Of a stretch of 64,000 nt of DNA, positions 16,372-25,050 are shown piece by piece. Source of the DNA: Maribacter arcticus (GTDB lineage Bacteria > Bacteroidota > Bacteroidia > Flavobacteriales > Flavobacteriaceae); NCBI RefSeq assembly GCF_900167935.1, contig NZ_FUYL01000009.1:7289-71288 (forward strand), written 5' to 3'. The notes beneath the pieces were generated by a model. It saw only the letters and a program-made list of their open reading frames with translations. It had not been told where the DNA came from and ran no database searches. The position numbers and the translations under genes are program-made. Numbering within the stretch: the first letter of the stretch is position 1; each line of letters opens with the position of its first letter.

Positions 16372-17613
16372 ATGCGAATTTTTATTAAACATTTTATATG
16401 GCTATTTTTCTTGCAAAACATAGTCGCACAGGTTCAAGAAGAAGTAAATCCGCCAGATAACATAAAATCAATCGTCTTCAAAGGACCAACAGATGATCAG
16501 TTTCCAATTATAAAGATCGGCCAGCCTATTTATTTAGAATTTGATGATATTTTAGCCAACGAGCAAGACTATTACTATAAGGTTACGCATTGCGATTATG
16601 ATTGGAATAAATCAACGCTATTAAAATCGCAATATTTAGATGGTGTAGACAACCAACGAATTACCGACTACGAAAACAGCTACACCACTCTCGAAACATA
16701 TTCCAATTACCAATTAACCATACCCAACGACAATGTTCGTCTAAAAGTTAGCGGTAATTATCTTTTAGAAGTTTACAACAGCAATTACGAACTTCAATTT
16801 TCACGTAGATTTTTAGTTTACAAAGACCTTGTAGGTGTTGCCGCCACGATAAAACGTTCTAGAGATTTTAATTTTATAAACGAAAAGCAAGTAGTTCAGT
16901 TTAACATTCAGTCATCAGGCTTTAAGTTGGTTAATCCGAAAAAAGAAGTAAAAGTGACCATTTTACAAAATTATTACTGGCCTTCCGCCATACATGATAT
17001 TGCACCGCAATACACAATAGGCAATGAACTTGTGTATAAGTACGACCAAGAGACCGCATTTTATGGTAGCAACGAATATTTACTTTTCGACACAAGCGAC
17101 CTTAGAGCCCCAAGCTCACAGATTTCTAGAATTGACTTAACCGACCTATATAATCATTATTTATTTTCTGATGCTTTCAGAAATGATAAGCCATACAGCT
17201 ACTTTCCTGACATTAACGGAGATTTCGTAATTCGAACCTTGCAAGGCGACAATGCTTCTCGTGAAGCGGAATACACCAATGTACATTTTAGCTTGCCCTA
17301 CAACGAATTTATAGCTTTAGATGATGTTTACATATTTGGTAAATACAACAATTACGCACTTACCGATGAAAACAAAATGACCTACAACGAAACTAATGGC
17401 ATGTTAGAAGCTACCCTAAAAATGAAGCAAGGTTTTTACAACTATAAATATGTGCTGAAAAATGGTCAAGATATTAAAGCTAACGTAGTTGGTGGTAATT
17501 TTCATTTTACTGAAAACAATTACCTAATACTCGTCTATTACCGCAACTTTGGTGACATGTATGACAGCTTAATAGGTATCGGGTCAGCCAATTCAAGAAA
17601 TATCACGAACTAA
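16372..17613 (+). CDS. Type IX secretion system plug-domain protein (DUF5103)
   Basis: A 413-residue exported protein with a signal peptide (cleavage near NIVAQ). The sequence follows the DUF5103 pattern closely: YLEFDDI, YYYKVTHCDYDWNKS, SQYLDGVDNQRITDYENS, then NYQLTIPN, and the later NVHFSLPY and NYKYVLKNG. In Flavobacterium the Plug protein of this family occupies the periplasmic side of the SprA translocon of T9SS. It fits with the T9SS type B substrate at the left edge and porT at 28917. It is divergent from nqrA, with its own upstream region of about 150 nt. Confidence 0.85.
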   Translation: MRIFIKHFIWLFFLQNIVAQVQEEVNPPDNIKSIVFKGPTDDQFPIIKIGQPIYLEFDDILANEQDYYYKVTHCDYDWNKSTLLKSQYLDGVDNQRITDYENSYTTLETYSNYQLTIPNDNVRLKVSGNYLLEVYNSNYELQFSRRFLVYKDLVGVAATIKRSRDFNFINEKQVVQFNIQSSGFKLVNPKKEVKVTILQNYYWPSAIHDIAPQYTIGNELVYKYDQETAFYGSNEYLLFDTSDLRAPSSQISRIDLTDLYNHYLFSDAFRNDKPYSYFPDINGDFVIRTLQGDNASREAEYTNVHFSLPYNEFIALDDVYIFGKYNNYALTDENKMTYNETNGMLEATLKMKQGFYNYKYVLKNGQDIKANVVGGNFHFTENNYLILVYYRNFGDMYDSLIGIGSANSRNITN

Positions 17614-17639
17614 CTGTATCTTTAGGTTTTTCATCCTTC

Positions 17640-18755
17640 ATGAAAAACAAACCAACCATAAGAACAACCGGACGCTACAGTCTGCAACACAGAGGTGTTG
17701 ACTGCTTAAACTGCGGACACCCCCTTAATTTAAGCGATAAATTTTGCCCCGATTGCTCTCAAGCAAACAGCACCAAGAAGCTTACTCTTTTAGATTTTTT
17801 TGAGGAATTTTTCTCAAATTACTTCTCTTATGACTCTAAATTGTAGCAAACACTTGCGGCTCTATTACTTAAACCAGGTAAAATCACAAGAGAATATATT
17901 GCAGGCAAACGCTTGTCATACACAAATCCTTTCCGTTTTCTATTAAGCTTATCAATTGTCTACTTTTTAATAATAAGTTTTAATAGTGAATTTGAATCCT
18001 TAAATAAATATGGTAGCAGCAATAGAATACCAACGTTTGATATAACAAAGCAACTAAACACTTATGAATTTGAAAATGAAGAAGAAAAAAAGGCAGCTAT
18101 CGATTCTATAAAACTACAAGAGTTTATCGGAGATATGATAAGTAAAAAAGATTCTACCATACTTTCAAATCCCAAAAAATATTTTAAAGAAATTAAAGAC
18201 GATGGACTTTTCAATCGATATGGCAGTAAAATAAAATTCTTCTCTACCTTAATTAAAAGGGATACCATCTATAGCTTGGATGAAAGTGTTATCAAATATG
18301 ATATTACCCCTAATCTTGAAAATGAAATGACTTTTAACCTTGCGAAAAGTTTGGTTGAAATCGAAGAACGTCCAGGAACTTTTTTCAACAGTCTCATATC
18401 TAAATTACCATTTGCAACATTTTTCTTTCTACCATTCTTTTCTTTTTTCGTTTGGATGGTCTATATCAGAAAAAAATACACTTTTACCGATCATTTAATC
18501 TTTAGTTTCCACAATCAATCGTTATTATTTATCTTGCTCATTGTTAGCAATTTGATTAACTCAGTTTTCAATATTGGTAGTGAAGGATTATTTTTATTAA
18601 TTTTCGCAATCTACCTTTATAAAGCAATGCGAAATTTCTATCAACAAGGAAGAGTTAAAACGATTATAAAATATACGTTACTAAACTCAATATTTTTTAT
18701 CTTAGGAGGTATAGCAATTACAATATTAATAGCTGCAAGCGTTTTTACATATTAA
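17640..18755 (+). pseudogene. DUF3667 membrane protein gene with an in-frame amber codon
   Basis: The frame beginning at ATG 17640 is interrupted by TAG at 17844-17846 and then continues in the same frame to 18755 (371 sense codons in all). The first part carries a zinc ribbon (C22xxC25 and C36xxC39) and ends FSYDSKL; the second resumes QTLAALLLKPGKITREYIAG and NPFRFLLSL, the conserved DUF3667 segment, followed by a polar loop and at least three hydrophobic spans near the C-terminus. Homologues typically have Trp or another residue between SKL/SRL and the TL motif, so TGG to TAG is the simplest origin. No frameshift or other decay is visible, so this is either a very recent mutation, a sequencing error, or a gene read through. 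The function of the family is unknown. Confidence 0.8.
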
Positions 18756-18757
18756 AT

Positions 18758-19147
18758 ATGATGATAACACAGGTAACCAAAGGCATTAAAATTTCGGTAC
18801 AGACTAGTTTTGAAGGCACGTTCTTTAAAAACTATAAAATGCACTATGCGTTCGGTTATACTATTACCATTGAAAATCAAAGCAAAGATGCTGTTCAATT
18901 GACTTCTCGTCATTGGAAAATTTATGACTCTTTAAACGACATGGAAACCTTAGACGGTGAAGGTGTTATTGGCAAAAAACCGGTAATTCAACCTGGGGAT
19001 TCTCATACATATAGCTCAGGATGTCTACTTACCTCTCCTATTGGCGCTATGAAAGGTCATTATAACATGACACATCTTAGTAATTCTGAGAAATTCAGAG
19101 TATACATTCCTACATTTAAATTTAGCGCTCCGTTTGCCCTAAACTAA
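18758..19147 (+). CDS. apaG: ApaG domain protein
   Basis: A 129-residue protein made of a single immunoglobulin-like ApaG domain. Motifs include YAFGYTITIENQS, VQLTSRHWKIYDS, GEGVIGKKPVIQPG and YSSGCLLTSPIGAMKG. ApaG mutants in enterobacteria affect cobalt resistance and Mg2+ efflux, but the molecular role is not settled. The start is one of two adjacent ATGs at 18758 and 18761, just 2 nt after the preceding gene, so it may be co-transcribed with it. Confidence 0.92.
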   Translation: MMITQVTKGIKISVQTSFEGTFFKNYKMHYAFGYTITIENQSKDAVQLTSRHWKIYDSLNDMETLDGEGVIGKKPVIQPGDSHTYSSGCLLTSPIGAMKGHYNMTHLSNSEKFRVYIPTFKFSAPFALN

Positions 19148-19191
19148 TTCCTTTTAACCTTCTATTAGTTTTAAGTCCAACTCCATTTTAG

Positions 19192-19199
19192 TACCTTTG
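19192..19199 (+). promoter_or_regulatory. -7 promoter element of pruA
   Basis: TACCTTTG matches TAnnTTTG exactly, 29 nt upstream of the pruA ATG at 19229. The T-rich stretch after it and the lack of competing genes support a promoter here; no TTG is placed at -33. Confidence 0.55.
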
Positions 19200-19228
19200 T
19201 TCAACTTTTTAATTTAAAAAAATTGACA

Positions 19229-20857
19229 ATGGGTAAAGGTTTTTTCCAAGTTCCTACAGCTATTAATGAACCAATTAAAAGCTACGCACCTGGCTCTTCT
19301 GAAAGAGAAGCCGTTTTGGAACAATACAAAACATATTTTAACGGCAATGTAGATGTTCCTATGTACATAGGTTCTAAAGAGGTTCGAACAGGTAATACAA
19401 AACCTATGTCTCCTCCTCACGATCACAAACATATTGTCGGCACTTACCATACTGCCGATCAAAAAAACGTACAAGCTGCAATAAATAATTGTTTAGAATC
19501 TAGAAATGCTTGGGCTAATTTAGCTTGGGAGCAACGCGCTGCCATTTTCTTAAAAGCCGCCGAATTAATTGCAGGGCCTTATCGAGCTAAAATTAATGCA
19601 TCGACCATGATTGCGCAATCAAAAAATATTCACCAAGCAGAAATTGATGCTGCTTGCGAATTGATTGACTTTCTACGTTTTAACGTAGAATATATGTCTC
19701 AGATATATGCTGAACAACCTGATTCTGCTGAAGGTATATGGAACCGTGTTGAATACAGACCTTTAGAAGGATTCGTTTATGCAATTACCCCATTTAACTT
19801 TACAGCTATAGCAGGCAACCTTCCTGCAAGTGCCGCAATGATGGGTAATGTTGTAATCTGGAAACCAAGTGATAGTCAAATATTTTCAGCAAAAGTTATT
19901 GTTGACATTTTTAAAGAAGCGGGTTTACCTGATGGAGTTATAAATGTTGTTTATGGTGATCCAGTTATGATTACTAACACTATTTTAGCTAGTTCTGATT
20001 TTGCAGGACTTCATTTCACTGGTTCAACGCATGTTTTTAAAGAGTTATGGAAACAAATTGGAAATAATATTCACACCTACAAAACCTACCCAAAAATAGT
20101 TGGTGAAACTGGTGGTAAAGATTTTATACTTGCACACCCAACAGCAAACACAAAACAGGTTGCTACCGCTATTTCTAGAGGAGCCTTTGAATTTCAAGGT
20201 CAAAAATGTAGTGCAGCATCAAGAGTTTACTTGCCAAAATCTACATCTAAAGAGATATTAGAATTTGTAAAAGCTGACATCGAATCGTTCAACAAACCTG
20301 GATCACCAGAAGATATGAGCAATTTTATCACTGCGGTAATTCATGAAGGTTCTTTCGACAAATTAGCGAAATACATAAACCAAGCGAAAGAAGATAAAAA
20401 TGCAGATATATATGCAGGTGGTAGTTTTGACAAATCTAAAGGATACTTTATAGAGCCAACAGTTATTGTTACTACTGACCCAAAATATACAACAATGGAA
20501 ACTGAACTTTTCGGACCTGTTGTTACGATTTATGTATATGATGATAAAAATTGGAGCGAAACCTTACAATTAATAGACGGCACTTCAGAGTATGCATTGA
20601 CAGGCGCTGTTCTTTCAAATGATAGGTATGCCATTGAAGAGGCTACGAAAGCTTTACAAAATTGTGCTGGTAATTTCTATATCAATGATAAACCAACTGG
20701 AGCTGTTGTTGGCCAACAACCTTTTGGCGGCGCACGAGCATCTGGAACAAATGACAAGGCTGGATCAGCTCAAAACTTACTAAGATGGGTATCACCTAGA
20801 TTAATAAAAGAAACATTTGTAACACCTGTAGATTATAGATATCCATTTTTAGGATAG
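19229..20857 (+). CDS. pruA: L-glutamate gamma-semialdehyde dehydrogenase (delta-1-pyrroline-5-carboxylate dehydrogenase)
   Basis: A 542-residue NAD-dependent aldehyde dehydrogenase performing the second step of proline degradation to glutamate. It is the monofunctional bacterial/eukaryotic form, not the PutA fusion. Visible motifs are ITPFNFTAIAGNLP (cofactor site), HFTGSTHVFK, VGETGGKDF with the general base Glu, and FQGQKCSAASRVYLP with the catalytic Cys. The C-terminal GAVVGQQPFGGARASGTNDK is also typical. I chose the ATG at 19229 over a TTG six bases upstream. It is monocistronic, with a terminator 13 nt after its stop. Confidence 0.96.
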   Translation: MGKGFFQVPTAINEPIKSYAPGSSEREAVLEQYKTYFNGNVDVPMYIGSKEVRTGNTKPMSPPHDHKHIVGTYHTADQKNVQAAINNCLESRNAWANLAWEQRAAIFLKAAELIAGPYRAKINASTMIAQSKNIHQAEIDAACELIDFLRFNVEYMSQIYAEQPDSAEGIWNRVEYRPLEGFVYAITPFNFTAIAGNLPASAAMMGNVVIWKPSDSQIFSAKVIVDIFKEAGLPDGVINVVYGDPVMITNTILASSDFAGLHFTGSTHVFKELWKQIGNNIHTYKTYPKIVGETGGKDFILAHPTANTKQVATAISRGAFEFQGQKCSAASRVYLPKSTSKEILEFVKADIESFNKPGSPEDMSNFITAVIHEGSFDKLAKYINQAKEDKNADIYAGGSFDKSKGYFIEPTVIVTTDPKYTTMETELFGPVVTIYVYDDKNWSETLQLIDGTSEYALTGAVLSNDRYAIEEATKALQNCAGNFYINDKPTGAVVGQQPFGGARASGTNDKAGSAQNLLRWVSPRLIKETFVTPVDYRYPFLG

Positions 20858-20870
20858 TAATACTTTAAAA

Positions 20871-20896
20871 GGCTGAATTAAAATTCAGCCTTTTTT
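20871..20896 (+). terminator. Intrinsic terminator of pruA
   Basis: Stem GGCTGAATT/AATTCAGCC around a short AA loop (20871-20890) followed by six T residues. Confidence 0.9.
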
Positions 20897-20969
20897 AATT
20901 AATTATCACAAAACTAAAACCACATTGAAACAATAAATTCTTAATTTTAAATTCATTAACACACTAATT

Positions 20970-21482
20970 ATGAAAAAGTTACTAATTATTGCAGTATTAT
21001 TCTCTGCTTTCTTTGTTCAAGCTCAAGAAGGGTTAACACAGACTACCATTAAAGCTGTTTTAACCAACAACCAATCACAGGTTATTCAATTAGCAGAAGC
21101 ATTTACTGAAGATAAATACGACTGGAGACCGGCAGAAGGAGTTAATTCAGTTGGCGAAGCACTTTTACATGTTGCAGCCGGAAATTATTTTCTAGCATCT
21201 AAATTAGGATTTGCTCCACCAGAAGATGTTGATATGATGACTTTAGGGAAGATTACCGGGAAAGACAACATCATTGCAACCTTAAAAAAATCTAATGAAT
21301 TTGTTTTAGAAAAAATTACCATGGTAGAAGATGGTGATTTGAACGAAGAAGTTGATTTTGGATTTATGAAAGCAAATAAATTAGGCGGACTTTTAGCTAT
21401 TATGGAGCACAATGGTGAACATAAAGGTCAATTAATTGCCTATGCGAGATCTAATGGTGTTGTTCCACCTTGGAGTAAGTAA
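20970..21482 (+). CDS. Secreted DinB-like protein
   Basis: A 170-residue protein with a Sec signal peptide (MKKLLIIAVLFSAFFVQAQ, cleavage after AQ). The mature part is a DinB/YfiT-like four-helix bundle: KYDWRPAEGVNSVGEALLHVAAGN in the first half and IMEHNGEHKGQLIAYARSNG near the end. The three expected metal-binding histidines are in LLHVA, MEHNG and GEHKG. The superfamily includes bacillithiol-dependent S-transferases, but exported members have no assigned substrate. It is monocistronic, with a terminator directly downstream. Confidence 0.85.
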   Translation: MKKLLIIAVLFSAFFVQAQEGLTQTTIKAVLTNNQSQVIQLAEAFTEDKYDWRPAEGVNSVGEALLHVAAGNYFLASKLGFAPPEDVDMMTLGKITGKDNIIATLKKSNEFVLEKITMVEDGDLNEEVDFGFMKANKLGGLLAIMEHNGEHKGQLIAYARSNGVVPPWSK

Positions 21483-21504
21483 AATTAGCATTAAAGAATT
21501 ATTA

Positions 21505-21539
21505 GCCTTCAACTATTTAACTGTTTGAAGGCTTTTTTT
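21505..21539 (+). terminator. Intrinsic terminator after the DinB-like gene
   Basis: Stem GCCTTCAA (21505-21512) / TTGAAGGC (21525-21532) followed by seven T residues. Confidence 0.88.
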
Positions 21540-21915
21540 ATACGCAAAACTTCGCATGTATTATTAAATTAGGAATTTCAAGTATTGAATTACCTTAGAA
21601 CAGCCAATTTCATCACCAAACCTAGTAACACTTAATTTCACAAAAACTTAGGTATATCTACCTATAATGAAAAATTTTTAGCATTCAAATGCAATTTCAA
21701 TGTAAATTTAACGTTAATTAATTGTAAATTAAATTCTATTTGCAGAAATTTATAATTCACTTAAAATCAATCTCTTATGAAATCTCAAAAAAAAAGCACA
21801 CATTTAAGCAATTTTCAATTTCATGGCTGGAGGTCAATTCAACTATTTGTTCAAAAGTATAGGAGAGCTTATTACCAAGCGTTCAGTCTTTAATTTTGAT
21901 ATAAACACTGTGAAA
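21540..21915. other. Intergenic region of 376 nt with small palindromes
   Basis: This stretch between two convergent genes holds no recognised gene. I see an inverted repeat TAGGTA-TATC-TACCTA (21649-21664), a perfect palindrome TTAACGTTAA (21708-21717), and a 38-codon open frame (listed separately). There is no RNA gene or repeat family that I recognise. Confidence 0.5.
21777..21893 (+). CDS. Candidate 38-aa basic peptide
   Basis: ATG at 21777 to TAA at 21891-21893 gives a basic peptide with a polar Lys/Ser start and an aromatic, Arg/Tyr-rich end (HGWRSIQLFVQKYRRAYYQA). There is no membrane span, no clear promoter, and no second copy in the window. It may be a chance open frame; coding status is unproven. 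Confidence 0.22.
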   Translation: MKSQKKSTHLSNFQFHGWRSIQLFVQKYRRAYYQAFSL

Positions 21916-22551
21916 TTATCCTTTAAATTTTAATGGCAGATAAACCATCTTCTTTGTTTCAAAAAAATCTTCTTTGAAAAAATCGGTTAATTGATAGACT
22001 TCAGCAGTTTTATAATCCTTAAGCTCATCAAGCAAATCACCACCTTTTAAGTACAATATTCCGTTACGAATAGAATGTGCAGATTCCTTTTTTATTTTTC
22101 CTTTTACCCAATGTACAAAGGTTGGCATAGCAGCAACAGCCCTACTTACAATAAAATCGAACTGACCCGGTATTTCCTCAACTCGAGCATTGATAGTTTT
22201 TACATTAGATAATTGCAAGCCTTCAATTACCTCATCAACTACTTTTATTTTTTTTCCTATAGAATCAACTAAAGTAAAATGAACCTCAGGAAATAGAATA
22301 GCTAGTGGAATACCAGGGAAACCTCCTCCTGTACCGACATCAAGGATTTTTGAACCATCTTTAAAAGATATGAATTTAGCTATTCCGAGAGAATGCAAAA
22401 CATGCCTTAAGTAAAGTTCATCTATGTCTTTTCGAGAAACCACATTTATCTTTTGGTTCCAATCCTTATAAAGTTCCTCTAATTTTTCAAATTGTTCTTT
22501 CTGATTTTCAGATAAATTGGGAAAATATTCAAATATGGTTTCAGCAGTCAT
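21916..22551 (-). CDS. rsmG: 16S rRNA (guanine-527-N7) methyltransferase
   Basis: A 211-residue SAM-dependent methyltransferase (GidB) that modifies G527 of 16S rRNA in the 530 loop; loss confers low-level streptomycin resistance in other bacteria. Motifs are KINVVSRKDIDELYLRHVLHSL, ILDVGTGGGFPGIPLAI (SAM loop, about residues 69-85), HFTLVDSIGKKIKVVDEV and FIVSRAVA. Length is normal. It is convergent with the DinB-like gene and divergent from the desaturase. Confidence 0.96.
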   Translation of the reverse strand: MTAETIFEYFPNLSENQKEQFEKLEELYKDWNQKINVVSRKDIDELYLRHVLHSLGIAKFISFKDGSKILDVGTGGGFPGIPLAILFPEVHFTLVDSIGKKIKVVDEVIEGLQLSNVKTINARVEEIPGQFDFIVSRAVAAMPTFVHWVKGKIKKESAHSIRNGILYLKGGDLLDELKDYKTAEVYQLTDFFKEDFFETKKMVYLPLKFKG

Positions 22552-22554
22552 CCG

Positions 22555-22562
22555 TATCTTTG
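22555..22562 (+). promoter_or_regulatory. Possible -7 element for the desaturase gene
   Basis: TATCTTTG is a full match to TAnnTTTG just outside the rsmG start, reading toward the desaturase. It implies a leader of about 105 nt. Confidence 0.4.
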
Positions 22563-22671
22563 TAAATAGATATTATTAGTATATTCACTATTGCAAAGAT
22601 TTAGCTTTTAATTAAGCTATCAAACTATTATAGATTCAATTACATATTATTAAGTAAAAGATCACTCAATT

Positions 22672-23772
22672 ATGGAACAAAATACCATACGATTTCCAAG
22701 AACAGATTCTGCTAAGTTTTTTAAGACTTTGAATAGTAGAGTCAATGATTATTTTAAAACAAATAAATTAAAAAAAACAGGCAATTGGAGACTTCACGTT
22801 AAAACCCTAGTGATGTTCTCATTATTTCTCGCACCTTATTTTCTAATCCTAACTTTAGGATTGCCAAACTGGGCTAATTTTCTTTTAACTATTGTCATGG
22901 GTGTAGGCATGGCAGGAGTTGGCATGAACGTTATGCATGACGGTAATCACGGTGCTTACTCTAATAAAAAATGGGTAAATAAATTAATGGGTAGCAGCAT
23001 TTATATACTTGCCGGCAATGTTTACAATTGGCAAGTACAGCACAATGTTCTTCACCATACATACACCAATATTCATGAGCATGATGAAGATATGGAAGCG
23101 GGTAGAATATTACGTTTTTCTAAACATGTCGAATGGAAAAAACATCATAAATTTCAACATTTCTATTCTGTATTATTGTACGGTCTACTTACCTTCAATT
23201 GGGCTATAACTACCGATTTTCAACAAATGTACAGGTATATGAAACGTAAGTTATCTTATGGCAAATTACCAAGCGCTACTATGAACTGGAGTACTCTTAT
23301 CGTTACTAAATTATTGTACATCACTATTTGGATTGTTCTACCAATGTTAATTTTGGATATTGCATGGTGGAAAATTCTAATTGGCTTCTTTTTAATGCAT
23401 TATGTAGCTGGAGTTATCTTAAGTGTAGTTTTTCAGCTTGCACATATCGTTGACGATGCCGATACTCCATTACCAGACGAGTCTGGTACCATGAAAAACA
23501 CTTGGGCCATTCACCAACTATTCACTACAGTAAACTTTGGCACAAAGAATAAAGTTGTAAACTGGTTTACAGGTGGATTAAATCATCAAGTAGAGCACCA
23601 TATTTTTCCTAACATAAGCCACGTTCATTACACAAAAATTTCGAAAATTGTGAAACAAACAGCGCAGGAATTTAATTTGCCTTACCACGAGTATAAAACT
23701 ACTAGAAAAGCTATAATTTCGCACTTCAAACATTTAAAAGAATTAGGCAAGGAGCCTACATTGCAATACTAG
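22672..23772 (+). CDS. Fatty acid desaturase
   Basis: A 366-residue integral membrane di-iron desaturase. The three histidine boxes are visible: HDGNH (89-93, from VMHDGNHGAY), HNVLHH (124-129) and HQVEHH (305-310). There are hydrophobic pairs at about 45-85, 205-245 and adjacent regions. The layout resembles the acyl-lipid/linoleoyl-CoA-type desaturases, but there is no fused cytochrome b5 domain, so electrons must come from a separate donor. It would introduce double bonds into membrane acyl chains, often in adaptation to cold. The aminotransferase gene begins 15 nt later. Regiospecificity cannot be read from sequence. Confidence 0.92.
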   Translation: MEQNTIRFPRTDSAKFFKTLNSRVNDYFKTNKLKKTGNWRLHVKTLVMFSLFLAPYFLILTLGLPNWANFLLTIVMGVGMAGVGMNVMHDGNHGAYSNKKWVNKLMGSSIYILAGNVYNWQVQHNVLHHTYTNIHEHDEDMEAGRILRFSKHVEWKKHHKFQHFYSVLLYGLLTFNWAITTDFQQMYRYMKRKLSYGKLPSATMNWSTLIVTKLLYITIWIVLPMLILDIAWWKILIGFFLMHYVAGVILSVVFQLAHIVDDADTPLPDESGTMKNTWAIHQLFTTVNFGTKNKVVNWFTGGLNHQVEHHIFPNISHVHYTKISKIVKQTAQEFNLPYHEYKTTRKAIISHFKHLKELGKEPTLQY

Positions 23773-23787
23773 AAATTTATAGCACCC

Positions 23788-24978
23788 ATGAGCAATCAAC
23801 TTTCGGACAGAATAAACAGCGTTACCCCGTCAGCTACTTTGGAAATGGCCGCAAAGGCCCGTGAATTAAGAGCATCAGGAAAAGACATAATAGGTTTAAG
23901 CTTAGGCGAACCAGATTTTGAAACTCCAGATTACATTAAAGACGCAGCCATTCAAGCAATTAATGACAACTACAATTCATATTCTCCAGTAGATGGATAT
24001 GTAGATTTGAAAAAGGCAATTATTACAAAATTTAAAAGAGATAATAACCTTAGTTATGAGCCTGCTCAAATCGTTGTTTCCACTGGTGCAAAACAGTCAT
24101 TATACAATGTTGCTCAGGTTATTTTAAATCCTGGGGATGAAGTTATTTTACCTTGCCCTTATTGGGTAAGTTATAGTGATATTGTAAAATTGGCAGATGG
24201 TATACCTGTAGAAGTACCAACATCTTTGGAAAATGATTTTAAGATGACTCCAGAACAACTGGAGGCTGCTATTACACCAAAAACTAAAATGCTATGGTAC
24301 AGCTCTCCTTGCAACCCAAGTGGATCTATATATAGTAAAAAAGAGTTACGTGCACTTGCCGATGTTCTAAAAAAATACCCTCAAATTATTGTTGTTAGTG
24401 ATGAAATTTACGAGCATATTAATTATGGCGTAACCAAACATGCCTCAATGGCTGAATTTGACGATATGTTCGATCGTACAGTTACGGTTAATGGTGTAGC
24501 AAAAGCATTTGCTATGACTGGATGGCGTATTGGATATATAGGCGCACCGGCTTACATTGCCCGCGCAACCAATAAACTTCAAGGTCAAGTTACCAGTGGT
24601 GCCAATTGTATTGCTCAGCGTGCAGTCATAACAGCTTTAGAAGAATCACCTGACCGTATTCAATTCATGGTTGATGAATTTAAAGAACGTCGTAAATTAA
24701 TTTTAGGTCTATTAAATGACATAGAAGGTTTTAAATGCAATGAGCCTGAGGGTGCATTTTACGTCTACCCAGATGTTACAGCATATTTTGGCAAAACATT
24801 AAACGGCACTAAAATCAATAATGCATCAGATTTCTCAATGTATATTCTAGAAGCAGCTAATGTAGCAACAGTTACTGGTGATGCTTTTGGTAATGGAAAT
24901 TGTATTCGTATATCTTACGCTGCATCAGTTAAAGATATTAAAGAAGCGATTTCAAGAATAAAAGAAGCACTGAAATAA
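23788..24978 (+). CDS. Pyridoxal-phosphate aminotransferase, aspartate aminotransferase type
   Basis: A 396-residue fold-type I aminotransferase of the class Ib aspartate/prephenate aminotransferase group. Visible are LGEPDFETP near the N-terminus, STGAKQSLYN, the substrate-side YSSPCNPSGS, SDEIYEHINYG, and the PLP lysine Lys239 in NGVAKAFAMTGWRIGYIG. The C-terminal RISYAAS contains the arginine that binds the substrate carboxylate. It likely makes aspartate from oxaloacetate; related enzymes also accept prephenate or keto acids. It is followed by a bidirectional terminator. Confidence 0.92.
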   Translation: MSNQLSDRINSVTPSATLEMAAKARELRASGKDIIGLSLGEPDFETPDYIKDAAIQAINDNYNSYSPVDGYVDLKKAIITKFKRDNNLSYEPAQIVVSTGAKQSLYNVAQVILNPGDEVILPCPYWVSYSDIVKLADGIPVEVPTSLENDFKMTPEQLEAAITPKTKMLWYSSPCNPSGSIYSKKELRALADVLKKYPQIIVVSDEIYEHINYGVTKHASMAEFDDMFDRTVTVNGVAKAFAMTGWRIGYIGAPAYIARATNKLQGQVTSGANCIAQRAVITALEESPDRIQFMVDEFKERRKLILGLLNDIEGFKCNEPEGAFYVYPDVTAYFGKTLNGTKINNASDFSMYILEAANVATVTGDAFGNGNCIRISYAASVKDIKEAISRIKEALK

Positions 24979-25000
24979 TATTCAACACATAATAAAACAA

Positions 25001-25029
25001 AAAGTCCCTTTAGCTAAAGGGACTTTTTT
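25001..25029. terminator. Bidirectional intrinsic terminator
   Basis: Perfect palindrome AAAGTCCCTTTAG/CTAAAGGGACTTT (25001-25026) with A-run and T-run flanks. It separates the aminotransferase gene (plus strand) from trkH (minus strand). Confidence 0.9.
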
Positions 25030-25050
25030 GTTTTCAGTTATTTACACTGC

